A stretch of 64,000 nt of DNA from Tetracentron sinense (lineage: Eukaryota > Streptophyta > Magnoliopsida > Trochodendrales > Trochodendraceae). Under the pieces are notes generated by a model that was not told where the DNA came from, did not search any database, and saw nothing but the letters and a program-made list of their open reading frames with translations. The position numbers and the translations under genes are program-made. Location of the stretch: the NCBI GenBank assembly GCA_015143295.1, contig CM026553.1:620001-684000 (forward strand), in the 5' to 3' direction. Positions 20,537 to 30,323 of this stretch are shown here, one piece after another (position 1 is the stretch's first letter; each line of letters opens with the position of its first letter).

Positions 20537-21428
20537 TCTTCCTCCAAATGACATAGAAATCTAGTTGAGTCGATAACACCATCTACCCAAATCAAACACC
20601 TTACATAGGTGGAGGTGACTGGTGAGTGTGTGCTGACATTAAACGTTCAATTTCCCCCATGCCACTCTCTCGGTATTCTGAGCGTCTCTCCGTTTTCCTA
20701 GGCCCAAGCCTCTTTCTTTCTCAAAACAAAAAAAAAATTAATTAATGAACGTAATTTTCTGTTTGTAAAACTTTTTCTTTTTCAATTTTATTTTACAAGA
20801 AAGATTTTGCTAGCCCAGTGGCAAAACTTCCACAGACGCAACTTTGTGCTTACAAATGTCACAACTATTCTGATTATTGTTTTTTTAATGTGTTAAAATA
20901 TCAACAATGTCCACGTGATATGCCTACCCTTGGGTCTTTGGAAACTTTTGTAGTAAATGCAACTAGGATAGAACTTGTGACCCCCCTCGAACTCATGCCT
21001 TGGGGAATCGTGTTCCGAGACGCGCATCCGATCGTTCATACCAATGTAGCGGAAAACTTTGTCCGCGAAAATTACGGAAAATTTCAAACTTTGCTCCTAA
21101 TGAGACAAATCATCATTGGTCATCACAATAGCCATCACCACAAAACAAATACCTGTATTAATTACATTTATGTCTGGTTACAAAATGTAGGCACCACTAA
21201 CGCGCTAGGTAGTCTCTATCCGAAATCCAAAAAAATCCAAGGTGTAGGATCCACAACTACTACTCAGCAGCTCCTGTATCTATTGACATAAAACGTCAAT
21301 GAGCTATGAAGCCCAATAAAAACCACAGTTCATCTATACTATTTTCCATGAATTAACATACATCAATAACAACATAATAGTACATATCCAATGTTATGAT
21401 ATCGTATAATAATATATCCAAGTTATAT
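20537..21428. other. upstream of FKBP-like gene; no gene recognised
   Basis: The first 250 bases should be the 5' UTR and promoter of the minus-strand gene. A plus-strand frame at 20818-21291 is open for 157 codons but shows no known domain. A TAGCCCAGTGG stretch at 20810 looks like a Pol III box A, without a convincing box B at the right distance. Confidence 0.35.
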
Positions 21429-24248
21429 TGTGACACACGGTCACACAGGGCTATTTTGCCACACGAGATTCCCAATCTCGAAAATATCCAGTTATGAATT
21501 CATTTTAACATTTCCACACAACAATCAAGTTATTCTTCGAGTCCTTCGACTCTATTAATTGGCCAAGGCCCAGACACAATTTTATTTGCACTATACATAC
21601 TTGGACTCGACTTGTCCAATCATCACTTGAGTCCTTTAGACTCACTTACACAATCCCAGGTTCTATACCCGATCAAGACCGAACTTTGGGTACTCTGATC
21701 CAAATACTAACTTAGAATCCGAAGATTCACTACAATTTTGAGAACACCTGCTCATACAACCCTAAATCCGAATATTCAATACCAACCTGAGCACTCCGGC
21801 TCAACAAACTATGAATCCGAAGATTCTATACCACACGGGCACCTGCCCTATAAGAAAAAACTCCTCAAATCCACTGGCCGTCCACATCTCGTGTATTCGC
21901 CGCCATCTCAGCTGGATATCAGTCTAGAAGGAAACCATGGCCAACCGGCCTACTGGCCTCTTTTGGCTAGTCTTATAGAGGAACCATGACATCCAATGCC
22001 ACTACTCCTAGACGTCCCACCACAAAGGTAGCCCCCATAGACCAGACTGCCGCCCTCTTCTGACTCATCCAGATAGGAAAACCCCGGACTATACACCATC
22101 GGATGCTCAGCCACTGACTCCCTAGGACTCCAACATCTCTTGACTACTAGTCTCGGAGGAACCACGACATCCAATGTCACCACTCCTGACCTAGTCCAAG
22201 ATGAATCACGGACGACCTAGACAAATAGACCGACATCTCCCGTCTATCAGTCTCAGGGAACCCACGACATCCAATGCCTCCATCCTGGACCTACACAAGG
22301 AGGAACCACGGCCCCACGTAATCACGGGTTAAGTTTTCTAACCACGAACAACCCCGATTATCCCAAGCCCCGCTTGGATAACCGACACACTTAGGCATCA
22401 CGCCCGTATACCAAGTCCACAAGTATACCACTCCGATAGGGAGCGCACCCAGGTCAATGGACACCCTCCATTACCTTAAAAATACCAACCATGACTTTTA
22501 GGGCTTCCCAGGAGGACCCCATAAACATAAGGGAGCCAACATAGGCTTCCAAAGCACACTGTCCAGCTTACGATCGATCATTGCGATCAATCTTCACCCT
22601 GCGATCGATTGCACACTAGCTGCGATCGATCGCTCGATGCCAAAAAGGACCCCGAGTGATCAACCTATTCTGCGTTCGATCATCGGATCGATCGCATGAT
22701 CCATCGCACGCCTTTTGTATGGCTGCGATCGATCGACATACACCTGCAATTGATAGCACATCAGCTAAAGTCTAAATTTCGAGCTGTGAATAGCCTGAAA
22801 CCGAGGCTACATCCCTTTACTCCAATTTAATCTCGTCCCACATACATCCACACATCATTTCAGGGTCTCAGACCCTTTTTATTCATTCACATTATTTACA
22901 CATCCCAAACAACGACAAAAAGGGTAAAAATAGAAGAAAATAAGAAAAAAATAGAGGGTTTTAACATTTTTCACGCTTTTCGAGATCCCGCATGCATGAT
23001 CCGACATCACCACAATGTTCATCACATTGATAAACCCCGGGGGTAGTGCGCATGCACTTTCTCTTTCCCCTTTCTCTCTCCTCTTTTCTCTCTCTCTCTA
23101 GAAACCGTGAGACAGAGCTTCGGCTCTAACTCACTGTGCGAATGAGGAGAAGGTGAATAAGTTTGCCTTTATATAGGAAAAGGGTTTGGATCCAGTGCAA
23201 CAGCACATGAGTGATAATGGTATGAACTTTGACTGATTTGACTAGTTTTGACCAAGTTTGACCGGATTTCCGATTCTTCTCATATACAAGCCTCCAAAAC
23301 CCTATCAAATGTCATTCGATCATGACAAAACTTCAAGTGACTAAACTTGGGGTAGTCAGGCACCTACTATAAAAATTTTGGAGAAAAATACTGAGTTTTG
23401 ATAGCTGCACTTTAGTCTGGAAGAAAACTGCAAAACCCACTAATTTCTTGATTTTGGACACAAAACATGTTGCCGTTTCTTCGTTTGAGATGATTAGTTG
23501 CTGAAACGACAGACGATCATCCTCACAGCTGACCGGCACGCTATGGTACCAGCCACATGGATTTGTATTAGAATCCCCAACAATTATGGAGTCCCAATTG
23601 AATTCTGAAAAATCTGAAATTTCCTGGTTTCCTCGATTTTCTTACATTTTAGATCGTCACAGTCTTGCGTATTGATACGCGATGGAACTGAAATGACAGG
23701 TGACCGAATTAGGGACAGTTCGACACCTACTGTATGAATTTCAGAGGGAAATGATAAGTTTTGACGGTAAAAAGTAAATCCGGAAGAAAACTGCAAAACC
23801 CATTAATTTTCCAGTTTCGAATACAAAACACGCGGTATTTTCATATACGAATCAACCAATGGGCACGATGACAGATAATGATTCTTACAACCAATCAGCA
23901 CGTGGTGACATTCTCTGTTCATATTTCTGATAGGATCTCTAATAGATATTGGCTCCCACTTAATTTCTGGAAATCTAGAAAATTTTCATTTTTCTCAATT
24001 TTATCACACATAATGGCCCCGTAGTCCTGCGAAATGATACCTGATAGAACCGATACGATAAGGGTGAGTCTCGGTAGTCGACCAGCACACTGTGTGCAAT
24101 TTTTGAAAAAAGATATTGAGGTTTCCTCGGTGCACCTCAATCCCGAGCAAAACCCACTTTTTATTAATTTAACAATCACTCAAGTATTTAACCCTAGTTA
24201 AGGACAAATAAACACATAATTTTATTATTTAAAATTTTGGGGCGTTAC
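21429..24248 (-). repeat. 3' LTR of a gypsy chromovirus (minus strand), interrupted at its start
   Basis: On the minus strand the LTR would start TGTAACGCCCCAAAATTTT. Its first six bases are at 27088-27083, beside a purine tract, and the rest continues from 24243 leftwards. The end is placed at TGTGTCACA (minus), where the plus strand reads TGTGACACACGG at 21429. It contains CGATCGAT clusters (22565-22735), hairpin motifs (21538-21825) and three diverged copies of a unit of about 330 bp (23230-24175). The left boundary is less certain than the right. Confidence 0.55.
23230..24175. repeat. three diverged tandem copies of a unit of about 330 bp
   Basis: Shared blocks recur in order: CRCCTACTRTAWRAATTT, then GGAAGAAAACTGCAAAACCCA, then TTCTGAAAAATCTGAAATTT-like text. 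The third copy is the most diverged. Confidence 0.55.
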
Positions 24249-27082
24249 TGTAGAGCCCCGAAATTTAGGTTCATTGTTCATGTGAATAGTGCTATGAATA
24301 GTGTTGTGAATAGTGTCTTTCCAGGCCAAAACCCTTAATGGGATGATGGCTTCATGTTTTAAAATGAAAGAAGGTTTCAAATGAATAAAAATATGTGTGG
24401 AAAGTATGTTAGGGTGTTTGGGATAAATGAAACAAGACTATACAATACTCTAAGTGTCGCAAAGAGGGATGTCAAGAAATACCCTCAACTTGAGAGAACT
24501 CTAGTTTTCTCATCCGAAATCAGAATTGAGTGATTTATGAGCCTTTAGAAAGATATTGACATCCTCTTCGAAGGTCATGTTTATCAGTTTTCCATATTTG
24601 GAGTCGAAATTAAGTCAAATGTGGGTTTTCCATCACTTTTCTGCTGAGATTCCTGACCAGTCAGCTTTATGGCAACTTTGGACCATGAAGAAAGAAGAAT
24701 TAGGAGTTGTGAACAACATGAAAGTTGTTTTCCTTTGAATTTGGAATCCAACGCAAGTTGAATTATCAAAATTCAATGAACGAGTCAAAAGTTATGATTG
24801 AAATATCATAGCGGGAAAATGAAGGAATGAACAGTAGAATGATCTATCTAGTTTGGGGAGGATAGATCCTTCAATTCCATACAGTGATGGATCTATCCAT
24901 CCTCATGACCGATCGATCGACCAAGCATATTTTTGTATGGTTTTTGGCCAAAGAGTGATTTTTTGAAGGATCTATCGGTGCTCTCTTGACCGATAGATCC
25001 TTGGTTCTTCCTTTTGCCTAGTAACCGACCTCCTAAGATCTTTTAAGGGTCTAAGGGTCATTGGTCTCACTCCCTTGGCCTATTTAAGCACCATTTCATG
25101 GGTGTTAGGGTTCCTACAACCCTCAGCATGTTTTGGGAGGAATTTTGAGAGAGGAGAGAAAATTTGGGTTTGTGCTAGGGCTTGTGCTAGAAGCAAAGAG
25201 GTGAAATAGGATTTGATTCTCAAGCTTGGAGCTCGCCTCCACAAGCGTTCAAAAGCTTGAATCTTGTTCTCCTCAAGCTTTCTCAAGCTTGGGATTGATT
25301 CAAAAGCTTCCTCAAAGCTTTCTTTTGCCTTCAAGTAGAATTCCAAAGCGAGAAACGTAGGGATCCGGTTTTTGAAAGGTAGAACAATCTACTAACTTGC
25401 CTTACTATACTTCATCGATGTGTAATTTGGTTTCTATGATTTAAGTATATGGTTTTGATGAAACATGGAATGTTTTGGCCATATTGGGAATTCCTATATT
25501 ATAGGTAAGGTATAAAGCATGATTTTGGCTTTGCTATGAGTTGTAAATAAATAGTAGATTTTGAGGTATGTTCTTGATAGAAATTGGAATTGAGAATCAT
25601 GTTTTGGGTATGCGATGGATATTACCATGATCTTTAGGGTGTTATATGGTTATTGAATTGCTCACACTTACTCTCATGAATATGATTTCCAAGTCTTGCA
25701 TAATGTTCACAAGTCTAGCATGAGATTCACAAGTATTGCATGATATTTCTCAGTTTCGCATAATGTTCATAAGTCCCGCATGATTTGATGATTTCTCACA
25801 AGAAATGTGTTTTATCAAGTTCATAAGTTAAGGTTTTGGCTCAAAAAGGGTTTTGCTCTAAATTAAGGTTTCAAAGTATGATTTTGCTAAAAGAATGATT
25901 TTCGGGATTCAAGGGCTTAGGCCTTGCTTGTAAAGTATCGCTTTGATTTTCGGACTCAAGGGAGTTTACCTCCTTGCTTGTTTGTTTTGGACTCAAGGGA
26001 GTTTACCTCCTTGCTTGTAAAGTATCGCTTTGTTTTGGACTCAAGGGAGTTTACTTCCTTGCTTGTAAAGTATCGCTTTGATTTCGACTCAAGGGAGTTT
26101 ACCTCCTTGCTTGTAAAGTATCGCTTTGTTTTGGACTCAAGGGAGTTTACCTCCTTGCTTGTAAAGTATCGCTTTGATTTCAACTCAAGGGAGTTTACCT
26201 CCTTGCTTGTAAAGTATCGCTTTGATTTCGACTCAAGGGAGTTTACCTCCTTGCTTGTAAAGTATCGCTTTGTTTTGGACTCAAGGGAGTTTACCTCCTT
26301 GCTTGTAAAGTATCATTTTGTTTTGGACTCAAGGGAGTTTACTTTCTTGCTTGTAAAGTATCACTTTGTTTTGAATTCAAGGGTGTTCTTAAGGGATCAC
26401 CTTGCTTGTAAAGTATCTCTTTGTTATCGGTTTTGTGGATCACTCTAAGTATTGGAATTGTTATGGCTTACAGAATATGGTTAGTGAAATGATCAATGAT
26501 ATGTACCTGGTAAAGAATTGCTCACATGATATCTGTTTTATGAACTTCTCTAAGATATATACTCGTCCTGCTTTGCTTTTACCTGTTTCGCTCTGATAAA
26601 TGCATATGCTATCATTAATGCCTATAGTAATGCTAGTTAGTATTTTGTATACGCTGAGTATTCAATACTCAGCTGAAGTTGTTATCTTCAGCAGGTCACA
26701 GGTTGGATGGTTGTGCTCCTGAACCAGAGTTCAAGGAGAAGTATGTCGAGAAGCCGATTAGTAGTCATCAGTGATGGTTGAGTGATGAGAGGGAGAGACA
26801 TGTATATGGGTTGACCTTATGGGAGTTTTTGTATTGATTTGAGTTGGTAATTCAAGTGATGGATTTTGGATACAGGTTTAGTTTATATTTCAGAAATTTG
26901 TTTATATTAGCATGTGGAAAATTACATTGTAAAGAAAAAAAATTTAGGTTCGCCTCTTAGCGTGCCTTGTATGCTCTTGCAGGATGATATGTACGCCTTA
27001 TGTGTCATGACAGGATTGTATGACACGGCGGTCATGGGCCAAAAGTATCCCTAACTCTTAGGGGGTATTTTGGGTCGTGACA
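24249..27082 (+). repeat. solo LTR of a gypsy element, 2.8 kb
   Basis: Starts TGTAGAGCCCCGAAATTT and ends GGGTATTTTGGGTCGTGACA. It is flanked by GTTAC (24244-24248) and ATTAC (27083-27087), a 5-bp target duplication with one change. No internal region is attached, so it is a solo LTR. It is related to the LTR at 28176-41255 but in the opposite orientation. It carries the 48-bp minisatellite and CGATCGAT motifs near 24905 and 24970. Confidence 0.75.
25925..26420 (+). repeat. 48-bp minisatellite, about 9-10 copies
   Basis: Units are built on GACTCAAGGGAGTTTACCTC followed by CTTGCTTGTAAAGTATCGC. The period is mostly 48 bp, sometimes 45, so it stays a multiple of three. This keeps long frames open on both strands (174 codons plus, 75 minus) without any sign of a real gene. 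Confidence 0.92.
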
Positions 27083-27088
27083 ATTACA

Positions 27089-27101
27089 ATCTCCCCTCCT
27101 T
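27089..27101 (-). other. polypurine tract of gypsy element
   Basis: The minus strand reads AAGGAGGGGAGAT, directly before the TGTAA start of the 3' LTR. This is the usual plus-strand primer position. Confidence 0.7.
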
Positions 27102-27158
27102 ACAAAAAATTTCATCCTCGAAATTTGCCACATCAGTTTTCAAGATTTACAACACAGA

Positions 27159-27705
27159 TTAATCCTCAAACAACTGAGGATGGCTATCTCACATCGCGTC
27201 CTCAAGCTCCCAGGTGGATTCTTCTATGTCATGATGTTGCCACAAAACCTTGATCAGCTTGATTGTTTTAGTCCGCAACACTTGTTCCTTGCGGTCCAAG
27301 ATTTGCACTGGCCTTTCCTCAAAAGTTAAGTCTTCTCAAACTTGAATTGGTTCATGACGAATCACTTGCGAAGGATCAGGAACATATTTCCTCAACATGG
27401 ATATATGAAATACATTGTGAACTCTCTCCAACTCTGGTGGTAGCATCAGACGGTAGGCTACACTGCCTATTTTGGTCAAAATTCCAAAAGGCCCGATAAA
27501 TCGCGGACTTAATTTACTTCGCTTCCCAAAATGTACAACATCTTTTGATGGAGAGACCTTCAAGAAGACGTGATCATCGACTTGAAATTCTAGGACCTGA
27601 CGCTTTCCATCGGCATAACACTTTTGCCGACTCTGAGCAGCTAATAGCCTAGATCGAATTAACTTGATCTTCTTAGTAGTTTCTTGTACCAGTTCCGATC
27701 CCAAC
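27159..27705 (-). pseudogene. gypsy pol 3' end (integrase C-terminus, chromovirus type)
   Basis: On the minus strand the frame reads QSRQKCYADGKRQVLEFQV and then FIGPFGILTKIGSVAYRL, and RVHNVFHISMLRKYVPDPS. This is the C-terminal integrase region of Ty3/gypsy chromoviruses. A chromodomain-like tail follows (STWELEDAM, HPQLFED, stop at 27159), broken by two in-frame TGA codons where CGA (Arg) is expected. Upstream pol is missing: a deletion joins this piece to the gag start at about 27705. Confidence 0.75.
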
Positions 27706-27894
27706 AGCAGTAACAGGAGTATCAACCCTATCTGTAAGTCTCATCATAGCTATTGCCATAGCTCCGAGGATCTGAGTCAAGTCGAGCTGCTCATCACTAG
27801 TAGGGACATCTCCTCCATTTCCTTGGATCTGATACCCTCTACCTTGAATGCCACGCCTCATGAGTGAATCCTGGGGACAATAGTGACACATCAA
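27706..27894 (-). pseudogene. gypsy gag N-terminal remnant
   Basis: An open frame lies between the primer-binding site and the pol fragment (RRGIQGRGYQIQG, then DLTQILGAMAIAMMRLTDR). Position and composition fit the start of a chromovirus gag. The rest of gag and most of pol are deleted. Assignment rests mainly on position. Confidence 0.4.
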
Positions 27895-28158
27895 GCTTTT
27901 GAATACTACAGTTCAACCAGCACCTAGTGCTTTATATAAGCATCGTGTACATCAGAGTATGCACATAGTAATATAAACATACCAAATGACCAGTCCATAC
28001 TTGGAACCTAAAATTCCTTAATTGACTTAAGGGCTCGCTTGATACCCATTATGTCATGGTATCAACTTAAGTTATAAAATTCATTTGAGTTCTAAGTTCA
28101 ACTCCAAGAACGTGCTTCTGCTTAGAAGACGACTTAGTCTAAGGGAAACTAATCCCTA

Positions 28159-28172
28159 GGCTCTGATACCAA
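28159..28172 (-). other. primer-binding site of gypsy element
   Basis: The minus strand reads TTGGTATCAGAGCC, three bases from the inner end of the LTR starting at 28176. It is complementary to the 3' end of initiator tRNA-Met, as in chromoviruses. Confidence 0.8.
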
Positions 28173-29281
28173 GTCTGTCGCGACCCAAAATACCCCTTAC
28201 GAGTTAGGGATATTTTAGCTCGAACCCACCGTATCATACCATCCTGTATGACATATAAGGCATACATACCATCCCTTCAGAGTACACAAGTTATACATAG
28301 CGGAAACAATTTATAATCAAATACTCCTATCGCTAGGTTCAAGTCTGAACCAACAGAACATATCCAAAATATAAAGTATGGAGTGGACAATTCCCACTCT
28401 CAATACTATCAAAATATAAGTATCCTCTTTCTCTCTCTCTCTCTCAACATAAATTGAAATCGGGTCGCCTATCTAGTGCTCCCTCGTCCTGGTAATGATC
28501 CATGGTAGGCTCTGGCTCGTAGTATTCTTCCTCTATCCAAGACTCCGAACCACATAAGTCAAAGGGAACACGTGCACCTACCGAAGTCAATAATTCGGCT
28601 GAGCATGGAATACTCAGTCATATACAAACTACTAACTAACAGTGAATAATAGCATGAACATGCAAAAGCTTTAGAGTGTAACATACGTTAAAGTAGTTTC
28701 CAAAAATCCTTTTCTTAACAGTATTCGTGTGAAAACAAAACCAACTAAATCTTGTGAGGTCATGTGATAATCATGTTCTTGTGAGTTCTTGTGAATTCTT
28801 GCGTAAGTTGGGATTCCTTGTGAGCATGCGAGATCTGAGTATGCATGATTTCTTATGAACTTGTGAGCTTGTGAGACATGACTACTTGTGAGTCCATGTA
28901 TTGTGGGATTCCTTGTGAGCTTTGAAGCGGTCTTAGAATACCAACCCAAAGTTTGGCCTTGTCACTTACCAACCCATATGTAAATCCCTAAGTAGGTGTT
29001 GGCAAATTCCGTGATCATTAGATAGGTCATGTGAGTCGAGTCGGGTTCAACTTGTCAGAAGAGAAGAGCTAAAGCATAAAGAAGATTGAAGAAAGTGAAG
29101 AAAAAGCTCCTACTCTGGATCTAGAAAGGTAATGGACTTAGAGACCCCTACCTAGGTTGGATTTGACTTAGATAACTCTAAACATACCTAGGAGGATAGT
29201 TTTAAACCTAATAAAGTTGTTTGATTTTAGTTGAATCAAATAAACATGAAATGAAGTATGGTTTGAAAAAATTCTGTCTCA

Positions 29282-29485
29282 ACCGATCGCTCGGTGTTGA
29301 GACCGATCGATCGGTGGACTACCGAGCGATCGGTGGCCTACCGAGCGATCGGTGGCTATTGACTGAACAAAAAATTTGTATGGGGTATTTTTCCAGAGAG
29401 ATGATTTTCAACCGCTCGATCGGTTATGAGCACCGATCGATCCGTTTTGGACCGAGCGATTGGTAATGTGCACCGATCGATCGGT
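29282..29485 (+). promoter_or_regulatory. cluster of eight GATCGATC palindromes upstream of LTR TATA box
   Basis: Copies at 29282, 29302, 29321, 29340, 29411, 29432, 29451 and 29472 vary around ACCGATCGATCGGT. Clustered palindromes in front of the core promoter are a known feature of Sirevirus LTRs. A regulatory role is inferred. Confidence 0.75.
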
Positions 29486-29530
29486 CCCCGTAAAAAGAAT
29501 TTTTATTTTTCTGGATTCTTTTTTTAAACC

Positions 29531-29540
29531 CTATATAAAC
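29531..29540 (+). promoter_or_regulatory. LTR TATA box
   Basis: CTATATAAAC lies after the palindrome cluster and about 690 bp before the LTR end. The same box is at 39534-39543 in the 3' LTR. Confidence 0.7.
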
Positions 29541-30220
29541 AACTTTTTGGAGACCTAATTCGTATCTTTGTTTATTTTTGAAAGAGTAGAGGTCTGAGAA
29601 ACTCCTCTAGGGTTTTTCCTATTGTTCTTATTAGATCTTTGTTGATCCCTCATCTTTCTTTGATCCTAGAGAATGCAAGTATAGATCTAAACCTTTGATC
29701 TTGCATTGTGTGATCTCAGATCTATATGAGATCCCTCTAGGGTTTGAAACTTCTAAAATTGATTCACAACCCTACACCTTGTGTGTCTGTCCGGTGTTTG
29801 ATCCGGAGCCTTCGTGGAAGGAGATCGATCGTGTGTGATCGTGGTTTTGAAGTAGCTTGAGAAGATTTGGTCGGTGTGAAACCGAAGCTGCTACGGCAGA
29901 GATCGAACCTGTTGGTTCGTGGAAATGAAGAGTAAGAGTCTATACCTAGGAACGCCGTTTCTGTTTTGGTAAGGTCTTGTCTTGTACTTGAAATCTTTTC
30001 ATAGTGAAGTTTATTGCTGGACGAGGTCCCATGGTTTTTTCCCGTTAGGGTTTTCCACGTAAAAATCTTCTGTGTTTGATTTGTGTGGATTGTCTGAGTG
30101 AATTGTTCATTGATTTCTAAACATATTAATTGAAAAATTAAAATTGGTTAGAAATTATTAGATAGACCTATTCACCCCCCCTCTAGGTCTTAGAGATCAT
30201 TGATCTGGATAAATTTCAAT

Positions 30221-30232
30221 TGGTATCAGAGC
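30221..30232 (+). other. primer-binding site of Sirevirus-like element
   Basis: TGGTATCAGAGC, two bases after the 5' LTR; the canonical initiator tRNA-Met site. Confidence 0.92.
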
Positions 30233-30323
30233 TTGTTCACTGATAAGGCTAATCCCTTAAGTGTGATCCTGTATTATCCGTGATCAATAAGGCTAATCCC
30301 TTAAGTGTGATCCTGTATTATCC

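Larger units (their letters stand above)
28979..30218 (+). repeat. 5' LTR of Sirevirus-like element
   Basis: 1240 bp, TGTAAATCCC to GGATAAATTTCA. The zone 29282-29485 carries eight copies of ACCGATCGATCGGT-type palindromes, just upstream of a TATA box (CTATATAAAC, 29531-29540). It is longer than the 3' LTR, mostly because one palindrome unit is absent from the latter. Confidence 0.93.

Noticed and set aside
20810-20830. TAGCCCAGTGG as a Pol III box A (tRNA or SINE)
   Set aside because: No box B at the expected distance and no tRNA fold.
20818-21291. 157-codon plus-strand ORF
   Set aside because: No known domain, odd composition, and it lies between a gene promoter and an LTR. Treated as chance.
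25924-26448. 174-codon plus-strand ORF with 16-residue repeats
   Set aside because: It is explained by the 48-bp minisatellite, whose period is a multiple of three. The opposite strand is open too and no start context or domain supports a gene.
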